Source: Rhodocollybia butyracea
Lineage: Eukaryota > Basidiomycota > Agaricomycetes > Agaricales > Omphalotaceae
DNA length: 64,000 bases
Reading direction: 5' to 3'
Assembly (NCBI GenBank): GCA_015501585.1
Contig: JADNRY010000265.1
Location: forward strand, 1 to 64,000
The translations under genes and the position numbers were made by a program. Of this stretch, positions 43,242 through 55,254 are shown in pieces. Every line of letters begins with the position of its first letter. Position 1 is the stretch's first letter. A model generated the notes under the pieces. The model was not told the DNA's origin. It did no database searches and worked only from the letters and a program-made list of their open reading frames with translations.

Positions 43242-45379
43242 ATACTTACTCTCAATAAATTATAATGTTAACCCAATGAGACGTTAGTACATCATAGTCA
43301 AATCATAGTACTTATATGTAGTAGTACCGTGACAGTGGTGGTACACACTGACATTGTACTGAGCACACAGGTATCGTGCCTCAGCCTCAGGCATAGTATC
43401 TTAGTCATGACATCCCTCAGTTATTCAGAGCTCCAGCAGCAAGATAGCGGAACTTTACATGAAGTTGGACAACGGCCTTGACAGCGCCTGAAGTCCAATG
43501 CGGAACAGCTAAGTCCATTGAAACTCCGACGGCTGTATAGTACCACATGATCGTTTCATGATTTGACGCCAGCGCCGTTTTCAATTTTAAAAACTCGAAC
43601 CATCTCTAATCTTTCTTTTCCTCGGATGTTAAAATTTTATCCTCGCTCTTGTTGCTACTTGCGGCCTACGGTTAGTCCTCCAGCTTGGGCTGCTGCATTT
43701 TTTAATTGCCTATCGAGAATTTGCCTTCTTTAAGTGATTTTTGGAGAGGTGCACTAGGACTTGGATCTCGGTGTTATTGTGGTGCGTGTTTCTTTTTCTT
43801 TAGCCAATTAGTACTTACTATTGTTTTTTCTGGTCCTCGTTGTTTCGTACTGCTACCAACCATACAGCTATACATTTCAAAGTTCGGAAAAGCGTTGACG
43901 CCAGCCCCACCTCCTCCCATAAATCTAGGCAAGTTGATTCCCAGCCAGACTCGAATATGTACTGACTATTCACAGAGTGTTGAGTACTTGGGCAGGCATC
44001 TTTCCTTTGCAGGCCGCCTCCATTTTCATGTCCACAGGCTCTCAGACCATTTTTTGATTTTCGCCAGGCTTCGAGTTTAGGTTTATCACTTCATATCAGT
44101 TCGACGATATTTGTTAACTTGATGTTTTTGTACATAGCAACGATTCTCTGGGGTTTACAAGGTCAGTCTTTTTCCCATTTGTGATATCTTTTTACTGATG
44201 CGCCGATTGGTATCTAGTGATGTTTTGCTTTCTGCGCAACGCGACGCCGCTTGTCTTGTGTGGTCATAACAGTAGTAACGTTTTTTTTAGCCTATATTGT
44301 ACTATGTATACGTAGTTGTAATATATTGAAGTAATAACAACGTTTTTGCTAGTTTTTCAGCCGTGTAATGAGCAACTGAGCTAAAAACTGGGTGTATAAC
44401 CGTGTATTAATGTGTATAATGGGGATGTATAATCTTGTATAATCTGGTATTACTGGGTATAAAGCAAGGTATAATCAGATGAGAATCGAGAGCATAAACA
44501 TCTATAATCATGTATAATCGGGTATTTCTATTATGCACTCGGGGGTCTATACATACCTGATTATACTTCCCGAAATTTGTATAAAGAGGCGTGATTGGCA
44601 TGTATTGATGCCAATTATACCGGATCACAATCGTGGAGAAATGCTGATGTAGAGGACATCTAAATGATTCGAAGATATGATTCCCAAGTTTTGAGCATTA
44701 TATGAGATGCATAGCATGTTCCATTCATGTTTTTTATTGCCTGAAAATCGAATTTTTTCGAACATAACATAAATATCAGTGAATACCATCGCTCCTGGGG
44801 CCATATAAATTGTTCGTCGGTATGGCGCAGGTTGATACTATATAGTACAGTATGTATGAGCACTTTCAGCGCCCTAGGTACTCTAAAGGCTTCACTCTTC
44901 CATGTTAATTCCTCAAAAATCGACTTTTTAGGCAAAATATCGAAAAACAATCCATACCATCGCTTCTAGTACCATATTAGTTACTCTTGGACATGGAACG
45001 ACTGTCTAGCATGTATTCCAGTATACCTACGTCGCTTTGAGGGCCTACCTTCACTTAAGCACTCACTATTAGCATTTTATCACCCAAAAAAGCGATTTTT
45101 GATGGTTACTAACCATTGATCACTCTATCCTCCTCCTCCTGGACACAGAATGGTGAGTATAACAACCTGCAGATGTAGTTAACATACTACAGTACCCAGG
45201 TATACACTTAAAGCCTTACCCCTTGAGAATTCATGCCATTACTGAGCCCAACTTCGACTCAACACCACCTATATATTTCCCTATTTGGACATACAGCTTT
45301 GACCTACTCCGACCTATTAGCTGGTAATTACAGCTTATTCCTGCCATGTAATGCCCTAGTTTTACTTCAGGCATATATA
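43242..45379. other. Interior of the large inverted-repeat element, no gene recognised
   Basis: It contains the second 'tataat' repeat (44400-44650) and three diverged blocks with 'gcatagcat/ctgaaaatcgaattttttcg'-like motifs (from 44650, 44890 and 45050). These resemble parts of the palindrome arms near 41570-41620. No coding motif is found. Confidence 0.45.
44400..44650. repeat. AT-rich 'tataat' repeat, copy 2
   Basis: It is a direct-orientation relative of 37070-37310 and shares 'cactcgggggtctatacata' and 'ggagaaatgctgatg'. Confidence 0.65.
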
Positions 45380-46128
45380 TTTTGTGCAGACACTATGCCT
45401 GTATCACTAGTATGTAAAATATCCTACTGTTACTTCGACTTTTGACAGCACAGCCACAGGCCAAAACCTCGAAGCAGGGCCACTATTAACCCACATACCT
45501 GCCCTAATTTCGCTTCAGGTACCTACTTTACATCTGTAAACATTGTATAGAATACTATTAGACTAAATACCTAGGGACAAGCATGCTTTTAGGCCGCTTT
45601 GCTGCCATATATATTTCCCTATTTGGACATTCAGCTTTGACCTCCTCCTGCCTATAGCTAGTAGTAGTGCCTTATTCCTGCTATGTAGTGCTTCAATTTC
45701 GCTTCAGGTACATATATTCCAAATTTAGCTAAAACAGATGTGATGTGACATGCAAACCCAGCTCTATGTTACACAGAGCGAAAAATTCCCTAATCCAGTA
45801 ATTTTGCACAAGCCAGGCTGTGACATATGCCACATTGCAATGTGAGCTCACTTTGCTGTTATGCTTGGGACTGCCCTAAATTGTAATGCAGGCTATGGCC
45901 ACATCCACCCTACATTGCATTATTGGTACAGCATAGGGTGCAGAGGTCTAGCCAGTGAGAATGGCAGTTTGCATGGCGGCACCGTAGGCAACAGCCTTGA
46001 TGGATTTATTCAATTGACAGCCACCAAAGTACTCAGAAACAAGTGATTGAATTTTTGGGATACGAGTGGAACCCCTGACAAGGACGATGTCGTCGACCTT
46101 TTCACGGCACTTCAGGCAACCACTTTTT

Positions 46129-48077
46129 TAGTCTTATTAGTCTACACTTTTGTTACATTGACCTGACTAAAAAGACTCAAAATCCCTGGCAAATCAAAGG
46201 TGCCTTGGTCATGTCCAGGGAAGTGGGTCATGTCCAAGCAAGTAGGCCATGACCTGGTCACCTGGGTCAAGTTGGTCATGACCAGGGGTAGGATAGGGTA
46301 TGCCCTGGCAGGGATAGGGTACCTTGTGGGAGAGGAGGGAGACCTCTTGGGAGGGGTGTGGAACCTCAAGGGTAGGAGTAGGGGGTGCAGTGGGGGTGAC
46401 AGAGGGGGAGTAGAGGGTAGGGAGGGAGGAGTAGGGGATGCTTGGAAAGCAGTATAAAATGCTTTGGGAGAGATGTCAGCCTCCAGAGTGGAATAAGATG
46501 GTGCAGGAGAGATGTCAGTTTACATGTGAAGTGTGTGCAACCTTGGGGGTGTTTCGGTGGGCTAATTGCAGATATATGGGGCAGTGGGAAGAGAAGGGAA
46601 GCTGCTGGCTCATGCTGAGTTGGATCTGGCCAAGGACAGCCTGAGAAGTAGAAAAGGACATGACCTGGGGAAACTTGGACATGACCATGGTTAGATTGGA
46701 CATGACCAGGGGGAACTTGATGTGGAATAAGTGATCTGGTTACACTTGTGCACTCGGTTGTTAGACCTTTAGTACAATTGTCTGGGTCTCCCCCAGGACC
46801 TCTACAGTATTTATACTACTTACAATACCTTCTAGAATATTCTACACAGTACTGGTAAGTAGGCTGAGTAAGTAATGAGTAATACTAACAAAAGTACTAG
46901 AATGTTCCAGTACAGACTCAAATCTACAACACAACTTGGACATGACCAAGGTGAGGTTGGACATGGCCAAGGGCAACTTGGACATGTCCAAGATTAGGTT
47001 GTACATCATTTAAGGCATTTTAAAAATTACTATATTAGGAAATTTTTAAATTTCCATAGTGGCTGAGGTCAAAGTTGTTTTATTACCAAATTAGGCAATT
47101 ATCAAACACTTATGTTTTTCTCAGGCAATTTCAAAAGTTTGCAGTGGATGAGGTCAAAGCTGTTTTCACTACCTAATTAGGAAATGGCCAAACTCACCAC
47201 AAAAACTGTCTGGACTCTGTCCATGAGGACAAGAACTTGTAGTAGGCATCCAGACCCCTTCTCCATACATAGAACAGGTGGCTTACCCCAAATGAAGGCA
47301 ATCCTGTGGTGGGAAGGGGTTGGATTGCAAAATATTTTTTGGATGACTTTTGATTCTTATCCATGTCAATCTGCATGTTATATCAAGCAATCTTTAGACT
47401 CACTTCTACAAAAACTGTCTGGACTCTATCCATGAGGACAAGAACTTGTAGTAGGCATCCAGACCCCTTCTCCATACATAGAACAGGTGGCTTACCCCAA
47501 ATGAAGGCAATCCTGGGTCATGTCCAAGCTGTCCTTGGCCAGATCCAACTCAGCATGAGCCAGCAGCTTCCCTTCTCTTCCCACTGCCCCATGTACCTGC
47601 AATTAACCCACCAAAACACTCCCCAAGGTTGCACACACTTCACATGTAAACCGACATCTCTCCTGCACCATCTTATTCCACTCTGGAGGCTGAAATCTCT
47701 CCCAAAGCATTTTATACTGCTTTCCAAGCATCCCTACTCCTCCCTCCCTACCCTCTACTCCCCTCTGTCACCCCACTGTACCCCCTACTCCTACCCTGGA
47801 AGTTCCACACCCCTCCCAAGAGGTCTTCCTCCTCTCCCACAAGGTATCCTATCCCTCCCAGGGCATACCCTATCCTACCCCTGGTCATGACCAACTTGAC
47901 CCAGGTGACCAGGTCATGGCCTACTTGCTTGGACATGACCCACTTCCTTGGACATGACCCACTTCCTTGGACATGACCAAGCCATCCTGGACATGACCAA
48001 GGCACCTTGGATTTGCCAGGGACTTTGAGTCTTTTTAGTCAGGTCAATGTAACAACAGTGTAGACTAATAAGACTAA
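46129..48077. mobile_element. Palindromic element, second copy of the TTAGTCTTATTAG family
   Basis: It begins TTAGTCTTATTAGTCTACAC and ends with the complement. Inverted arms are about 46129-46650 and 47515-48077, with the same content as 41641-42805 ('ggtcatgaccaggggtagg', 'gagatgtcag'). The loop contains many 'cttggacatgacc' units, an inverted 'gcagtggatgaggtcaaagc' motif and a small inserted segment. I found no target duplication. It borders the HSP70 relic on its left. Confidence 0.75.
46730..46972. mobile_element. Possible small LTR-like insertion
   Basis: A segment of about 240 bp with TGTGG...ACAACA tips interrupts a run of 'aacttggacatgacc' repeats; 'aactt' or 'aacttg' lies on both sides. 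The ends are compatible with a solo LTR, but they are not flush with a clean duplication. Confidence 0.35.
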
Positions 48078-48712
48078 CACCAGGGGCAAGATCCGACGCA
48101 GTTGATTTCCCACTGCCATTAACGCAGGGGGAAACGCAGTGGGTAACGCAGTGGAAATGATAACGGCAAGATAAGGATCTGGGTAAAATTTACTTCAATG
48201 CTGTGCATTGACCTTGTGATCAGATTAATCGTCGAAACTCCTTCGACCGGAACCATCTGTTTCTGCTCTCAACCTCGACTTAATGTAGCTGCTGGCATCC
48301 CTCAAAGGACACAACCACTTTGGCCACACTCAACTAGCTTTGCTGCCTTACTGGATCCAACCATCTCATTTTTCCTATGTGTCACCCCTCCCAGCACTAT
48401 TATTCAACTGTGATAGTTTTAGTGATCTACAATGGGTTATTTGCTCTCTTTGAGCACTGTACAAGTGTGTTGGACAAGGTTATTTACATTTTAAAAAACT
48501 CACTGGCTGTTGCTTCAGATATACTCAATTCCCTTACATCATATCACACTGTTAGCGCTTTTCAATACATTTCCCCCTCGTTAATATCACGTCGAGGCTG
48601 CCTCATTTCACTTCAGTTGTCTTTGTTTCTTGTTTGTACAAAATACTTGAAATCAGCTTGTTTCTTTGTTCCATACTCTCTCATTCTCCTCTTGCCTACA
48701 GTAAATTTGATC
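48078..48712. other. Upstream region of the spliced gene at 48713
   Basis: No coding motif is seen. 'aacgcagtgg'-type units recur near 48110-48160. The promoter of the following gene should lie here, but I see no clear TATA box. Confidence 0.4.
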
Positions 48713-49778
48713 ATGTCTGATGTTCCTATGCACACTGGTTCACAACGAAAGTGTGCCCGAGGGCCTAGTGCCGAACCAAGCTCCTCTACACCTCCGAAGA
48801 AAGCACAAACTGCTCCTACAGCCACTCGAGCCAAGAAGGGGAAGCATAAATGGTCAATGTCTGCCTCAGAGGTACCAAAAAAGGCGCAAGGGCTTCAGGT
48901 GAGCTATTTTTCTTTCATGTTTTCCTTTGTTTGACAACTATTTACATCTAGTGTGCTCTAAACCTTCATATACGCGTCCTGTGGCAGCTTTTCACTCAGA
49001 ATGACATCCCTCCTCCAGTTGCTGGAACCCTCATTGATAACTTCCAGAAACGCTTTGAGTCTTCCGATGATGTTCGAACCCAGGTCGACAATCTCATATC
49101 TAAAGTCGCCCCGGCATCTGCGGCCGCTCTGGCTGCTGTTACAGCCGTGCAGAGTTCCGCGCACATGGGAACTAGTCAGATCGCCAAAGATACGAAACAC
49201 ATCGATCAAGATCATCTCCTCGCCATGTTCACTACTATCTCAAATGCTGGTCTCAGCCGCTGGGCCCCAGATGTCCTTGGAGCTGTAGAGTCAATGTATA
49301 ATGCATTGCATGAACAGCTTGCACTTTCAACATTCAAAAACGTCGCAGCTTCATTTGGGTATACATTTATGAACGTTGACCTTTCGTTTCTCCAGAACCA
49401 TACTTTTCTTGTCAAACTCTATCGAAATTTTGTCTTCGGATATATGGCAGAGAAAGCACGTAAGGACGGGAAAGCACCTGGTTGTGTAGCCAAAGACAAT
49501 GATATGGTAAATGTCTACAGGCGCTGAAACCATGTAAGAGTGTTTTGCTTTGTCGTTATTGTTGTTTTTCTTAGATGGAAATCCTTCAGACTCGGGAAAC
49601 TCGCGTTAAGCAATTGCGAGATCATGGCTTCAACAAACGTATTCTGCGCTTGGCTCGACAAAATGATGCACATTCCGATGACATGCATATACTATTTAAT
49701 TGCTCTAATGAGTTGGACGTGAGTATGGTTTTGGACACTGACACCCTCTCTGAAGGCACTAACTTCAAGTCTGTCTGA
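48713..49778 (+). CDS. Spliced gene of unknown function, about 302 aa
   Basis: Exons 48713-48898, 48988-49506 and 49575-49778 join in phase (62, 173 and 68 codons including stop), with 89-bp and 68-bp GT-AG introns. The N-terminus is basic and Ser/Pro-rich (SSSTPPKKAQTAP, RAKKGKHKWS), possibly a nuclear signal. The middle is helical and Ala-rich (KVAPASAAALAAVTAVQ), followed by WAPDVLGAVESMYNALHEQL and YRNFVFGYMAEKARK. The third exon starts MEILQTRETRVKQLRDHGFN. A GTGAGT at about 49719 could be another donor, so the true 3' end may differ. No stops break it, unlike most frames around it. I do not recognise the family. Confidence 0.6.
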
Positions 49779-51539
49779 GAGTCGGCGTTCCAGCTCCCAG
49801 GACCTTGGTGATTGAACCTTAGCAGTCGGTTGGGCGCCTGAAATGGGATATCAGGCCAAATGTTTAAGATTTGGGCTGATAAGGCACTCAGATGACATAG
49901 TTTCGGCGCCAAAACTTCAGTCTTCAGACACTCAACTTAGGCGCAGCATTTGTTGTGGCCCACAAAGTGTCATTCATACTAGTTCGTGCTGCATAAGCAC
50001 TTTGCAAAATGATAATCATGGGCATGCCCAACTTTGGCCTAGACTATACCGCGCAAGTAGTAACAGCTTGAGTAACAAAGTCCAACAGTCCAACATGGTT
50101 CCCATAACAGGATGTCCTTACCAACCACCAAAGACAAGGGAGATGATAGGGGAAGGGAAGGAAGGAGCAGGAATGCGATTCAGAGGCTTTTCTGATGTCG
50201 GACCACAGGCCTCTGCACAGGACTCTGGCACCTGTGGGAGCCAACCACTGAATATACACACTGCTCCAACATCTGTCAAATCTTAAACTTGTGATATCTT
50301 GGGAACCTGTGACTCAAAGTTTGTTCAAATAGTCTGTAAGCCAGAAGAGACACTGAAGCATGCTGGAGTGAGGACAAAGCAGAGAGAGTTCATGTGCACC
50401 AAGGTGATGAACTGTGCTCTCTACTTGTCAAGATAGATCTGTTGTTTGCAGAGGCCTTCAGAAAGTCTCCCTACCCTTGGAATCCACCTTCATGTTGAGC
50501 AACTGGATACATGCCGGACACATCAAAGGTGTCCTTTTGCTGGGTAAGAATGGTGTCAGCAAGGACTGGAAGTGAGTAGTGACTCAGAATCAAATATACC
50601 AGGTGACCCCACTGCATAGGAAAATGGTCCATTGTAAGTTGAGGTCAAGAAGTGAGGAATGCCATAGATGCCCAGTCGTGATCTCATTACAAATCACTCT
50701 GTACACAAGAAACAAAACATTATCACTTCAGTTCAATCTCTTTCACACATCTTTCCTCTTCATCCTTTACGTCTCTTTGCAATCCTTTCTTTCCGCACCT
50801 CTGGACACGACCACACAACAAGTTCAGCAAACCGGGAATGGCTATCAGTGATTTCGGCACATCAAAAATCATTGGTAGCCATTATTACAAATTCAACCAG
50901 CTTTACTGGTCAATGTTTCATGCATCAACGCACCTTACCAGCTCAAAATACATTTTTGCAGGATCCACAGCATGCCCTCTGTCAATTCCACCCTTCAGTT
51001 TGGCCACAGGAAGGCTGTAACCGTTTTAGCGGTTCAGTTTATCCTCGGTATATTTTGTTCCTTAATGTTGATTTCTTTTGAGTCTCGCAGGATTCTTGCT
51101 TCACTTGATCACTTGCCAACATGTATCAATCCACCTTATCCACTCAGTATATATTTCTAGAGGACCCTTAGAATGTCCTCTTTCACTTTTGTATCTCAGT
51201 GTGAGCAGAGATGGTCTGTAGCAGTCAGATGGGTTCAGTTTTATTTTGTTCAAATACTCTGTATTCCCATTTTTTCATTCCTGTTCGATTTCTGTTCTCT
51301 GGCTCCTTCATTTGAGACACTCCTGTTGTCCTCCCTTCCTCTTAATGTACTTTGTTCCCCAGTACCATTCACATGCTCTACAAACATGCCTGTCAAATAG
51401 TGCTGCTCTAGTGGATTGTAAATATACCAACCAATATTATAGACTACAGTAATGGCCTCTTAGATCTTATTTTCACTAAGGAATAGATAGATTACTGCTA
51501 GTCTAGCCTGACATCAGTCAAATGGTTTCTTCCAAAATG
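49779..51539. other. Anonymous DNA, no gene recognised
   Basis: Several overlapping plus-strand frames (50579-51452) have no motifs and no consistent splicing. They may be the interior of the CACTA-like element whose end lies at 51919. Confidence 0.4.
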
Positions 51540-51919
51540 ATTGTCTGGAACAACTGCTGCACTCCAAGTGATTGGCTCCAATAATAGGCACTCTAATTGA
51601 CTGTCTTACTTTTAGACACTCTGAATGATTGTCTTAATTTTGGGCACTCAAATGATTGTTTGCTCAAGTGCATAATAGTAGGCAATCCAAACGATTGTCT
51701 TAAATTGGACACTCTAAATGATTGCTTGCTCAAGACAATCATTTTGATTGTCCTCAATAGCGGGCAATCCAAATGATTGTCTTAAATTGGGGGCATTCTA
51801 AATGATTGTCTTGAGCAGACAATCAAAATGAGTGTTTGGCAAAAAAACATCTAAATGATTGTTTTTTCAAGAAATGATTGTCTCAGACAATCAAATTATT
51901 GTTTTTCCTTCCCGTAGTG
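51540..51919. mobile_element. CACTA-like element terminus with subterminal repeats
   Basis: The segment ends CCTTCCCGTAGTG, which on the minus strand reads CACTACGGGAAGG, the kind of tip known from CACTA (EnSpm) transposons. Inside it 'aatgattgtctt' or its complement recurs about ten times, as expected for subterminal transposase-binding repeats. I could not find the opposite terminus or a 3-bp target duplication in the window. Confidence 0.45.
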
Positions 51920-53766
51920 CAGATATAGTAAATCCCTTGGGTATTGAGTTAACTCCCTATACTTAACAAAGCATACTAGTGGAGATTGCCATAAATGGCA
52001 GGTCCGAGTTCTTACCATTGGATGAACCACTGGTGTTCTTGGTTTCAACTTGTGTAGCTCTGAGTAGTGGGTTTCAATCAAGAATATCCATGATTCTATT
52101 ACTCTAAATATGGAGTAATATATCCATGGATATTGTTGATGCCTGATTATACAACCACAATCTCATTTGCTATCTTCTTAGATCTATTTTATCATGATTT
52201 ATAAACAAAGAGCTTTCAATTCCACTCAGTCATGTCCTTGATTTGTGTCAGTTGACCCTCATAGGAGCAATTCCTTCCAGTGGAAATTCCATCATGAAAC
52301 CATACCATAAGGCTATAAGGAGTGACATTTCTGGAAATAAAATGATCTTGATCCCGCCAGTAGACAATACCTCATAATGACAAGTTTTGCTCCTTATTAT
52401 TGCAACAGAGTACATTAAGTATTTTACTTGGCTTTTTGGTTTACAATCCCTTGGTATAATTGATATAATATGTGTATTTCTGAGAATACAGCTTGTAATG
52501 GAGAAGGTGTTTTGCGCTTGGGGCAATTATCACTTTGGAAGATATCTCTGATGTTTTCAAGTTGTGTTTTTTGACCTGTAACATCTTTGAAACCAGCAGA
52601 TACAGGTGACAACAGGTGACATGTATCTGTTGATATTTTCGAAGTGTGCAATCCATTTTTGTGGATCATACAGCCAAATATCCTACAAAATTGTTAATAG
52701 AGACTCATATGCATCGATCCTAACACACATAAGCAAGCCTATTAATTAGAACGCCCAATGCATGTACATTGTTTTTCTGTGCTTGTACTGTACTAAGATC
52801 AAAATTGATTTTTATAGTATTAACTGAGCTGTTTCTTATTGAGAAGTAACCATAGCATATGAACATCCCTCTGGTGGTGGAGGGAATGAGTATGTGAGTG
52901 TTGGGGTGTGCTGGAGTGAATGAAAGATGCTCGTCGAATAAGCTTAAAGTTCACTCCGGTCTAATAGCAAGAAGCCCTAGCAAACACGCAGGGGAAATTT
53001 GTATTAGAAGCAACCTTAAATAACCTACAGCTACGGAGAATATGCGGATAAATATAAGATAAAACAAAAGGTAAATCGAACACCACTGGATAAACAGTCG
53101 GCAAGCAATACCGATTGCTCAGCTGACTCGATATCGGTGAACCCATTTGCTAATAGCTCATTCCACTCTGCCTGTGAGGGCCACAATGCCTTCACTTCAT
53201 CACCCAGTGACCCAGTAAGTCCTCTTCCATTGCCTCCCTCACTTTGACTACCAAAACCCACTTATGTTCACCCTAGCCTCCTTGATTTCAAACACCTGAG
53301 CCTTTTCCTGCTGAATGAGGAAAGCATATCCTCAGATGACTCCATCCTTGACAAGGACAAGATGGTACTCTGCACTTCAGGCAGCCTCACTTTCTGACCT
53401 CTTAGACAGGCAGAAGCGTTACAATTTCCTATCTCAGGGGTGCCAAATTTCCGGGGAATTTCCAGAGGGTGGAAACTCCCGGTCAGCATAAAAGCATGCT
53501 ACAGAATAGGCATTATTGCAATAAACACTGTACTCATATTAGTTCTCGTTGACTGGCCTACAGAAAATGATCATAAATTCTTACAAATAAATAAGTGTAA
53601 CTAGCCCCCAGATATGGAACTAACACACTGAAGACCCTACAACAGCATGACTCAATAACAAGAAATTAAATACTCAATATATTCAAACCACTCCAACAAA
53701 ACACAATAAGCTACTCGAAATCATTATTTAACTCTAAATGAAGTACATCCATCTGTTCAACCAGGC
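51920..53766. other. Anonymous DNA, no gene recognised
   Basis: Short frames only. Minus-strand frames at 52424-52669 and 53031-53489 have no recognisable motif. Confidence 0.4.
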
Positions 53767-55216
53767 TCACATCCAACTCCTCTCCTCACTATCAGACTCA
53801 TGCTCTTCATCAACCACCTCATTGTTCACCTGAATGCATCCCATTGCTAAATCCTCTTCTGATGGGCCCCAAGGCGGCAACCTCCCATCCTGCGGTAGGC
53901 TCTCTGAAGACTTTTGCCAGATTATACATAGGCGAATCAACCCATTGCACCGTTCATGCAGCTGATACATTAAATTTAAACCTTGTTAGATACAGAGTAA
54001 AAGCATGTCAAATAAACTTACCACAGTGAGATGTCAAGTCGAGACTATCATTTACAATCTGCCACTCTTCACAAAACCACTCTCGACTGAGATTTCTCCT
54101 TTCAATCTTTAATTGCCAAAGCTCTTCATCACACCAATCTCGCAACAACACTCCTTGTATGCCTTTCTTTACTTTATTGTCACATAGCCATAGTGGTGGA
54201 TTATCCACATCACCCACCTCATCTAGCCTGATATCTTGCCAGATAGCATCATCGACATTGAGATCAAAGAGCATCTTGGTTGATATTGGTTCTGGAGCCA
54301 CCAAGTTTTGTGGTGCCTTGCACTGTTTAATGAGTCCAGCCATCTCCCCACAAGCCTTGTTATATTGATCCAAAATGTGCTTGATGCCAGCTTCATAATG
54401 TTTGATGGAATCTGCTGTATGGTCCGCCAGCTTATGTTCTATGATACTAGGTCAGTACTAAAAATGGGAGACCATAGGCATTGTACCATTAAATTGCTGA
54501 TGTCTAACTGACTGCCATTCAATTCTATCCAGATCAAATCGCAAGCCTATCACATAGGCAAATTTTCAACGCTCGGGCATTCATCCAAAGCTGAATAAAT
54601 GGACTTTGTTTCAAATGTTGATAGTGCATTTGTCCCTCCACACCCAATGCGCTCTCTTGTGGTCGAAGAGCTCTTCAAAAGCCTTCGAGTTCCTTCTTCC
54701 CTGTTGTGAGACGTTCCCACGCATCCCCTCATTTGTATTCTTCAAGCTTGAGATCAATGACTCTGTCCACAAGTTCTTTCAGCTGTTCTTCCATTGCATC
54801 TACAGCTTGTCTGGTAGACCAGCCTTTCTCAACCGCTTTTTGTCCTTTGGTCTTTGATTGACCTTTACGATGAAAAATTTATTAATACCATGATAAGAGG
54901 TGAAAATAGTCCAAAATGTAGATGGTAGTGGTTTTGTTTGTGCCGTGACCTGCTCCTGCCATTGCTTCCAAAGGAATGAAGTAGAATGCCCTGACTCTCG
55001 TATTGCTGTATTCCCCTCGATCCGCTTCAACTCTGTATGCCGCCATTTCCAAGAGAGCCACCTACCCCATGCTATCTGCCCTTTGCAATTGCCCTGTTGA
55101 AATTGGCAGTCAAGAGTGTATATCCGTAGATGATGCTGAAAAGAACACATTAGCATCAAATGTGAATGCATGAAGTCAATGTCACTTACTCCATGTATGT
55201 GCAGATAGGCTACCAA
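53767..55216 (-). pseudogene. KDZ-type transposase relic, C-terminal region
   Basis: Read on the minus strand, the order is: RIYTLDCQFQQGN and WKWRHTELK (55128-55050), IRESGHSTSFLWKQWQEQV followed by TAQTKPLP (to about 54920), then after an apparent intron QAVDAMEEQLKELVDRVIDL, then FDLDRIEWQS, then YNKACGEMAGLIKQ, LFDLNVDDAIWQDI, PPLWLCDNKVKKGIQGVLLR and EWFCEEWQIVND (to about 54050), ending near LPPWGPSEEDLAM. These match my knowledge of Kyakuja-Dileera-Zisupton transposases of Agaricomycetes. The catalytic N-terminal part is missing and stops and frame changes occur, so it is inactive. Confidence 0.65.
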
Positions 55217-55254
55217 TCCTTAATGCTGCTGCGCAGCAATCCCCGACTACAAGG
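55217..55254. repeat. Terminal-repeat-like motif, copy 1
   Basis: CCTTAATGCTGC, then the palindrome TTGCTGCGCAGCAA with one variant base, then ATCCCC. The inverted copy is at 62540-62575. It directly borders the KDZ relic and may be the end of an unidentified transposon. Confidence 0.5.

Larger units (their letters stand above)
40320..45940. mobile_element. Large inverted-repeat element inserted in the HSP70 relic
   Basis: Left arm 40326-41201 and right arm 45380-45934 are inverted copies. Both begin ATGCTGTACC, continue through 'ggcatatgtcacagcc' and 'gaatttttcgctctgtgtaa', and end at 'gcatagtgtctgcaca'. The right arm is shorter through internal deletions. CAGAGGT flanks both sides (40313-40319 and 45941-45947). 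In the HSP70 frame these encode the same Thr-Ser, so they look like a 7-8-bp target duplication. No transposase is recognised. The centre holds a 2-kb palindrome (41202-43241) and AT-rich repeats. Confidence 0.7.
40030..46118 (-). pseudogene. HSP70 (Ssb-type) pseudogene split by a 5.6-kb inverted-repeat element
   Basis: The minus strand from 46118 reads [18 protein letters not shown] and then [14 protein letters not shown], followed by a TAG where HSP70s usually have Gln. After the insertion it resumes at about 40319 with [19 protein letters not shown], then [18 protein letters not shown], and ends near [18 protein letters not shown] at about 40032. PLSLGVAM and TFTTVEDNQ fit ribosome-associated Ssb better than Ssa. 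The ATPase N-terminus and the substrate-binding tail are absent, and a few residues (NPDE region) are deleted. It is a fragment and cannot make a chaperone. Confidence 0.75.

Noticed and set aside
41691..48005. Pro/His-rich and Gly-rich frames occurring in several copies
   Set aside because: They are mirrored on both strands of the palindromic elements and contain no domain; repetition explains their recurrence.
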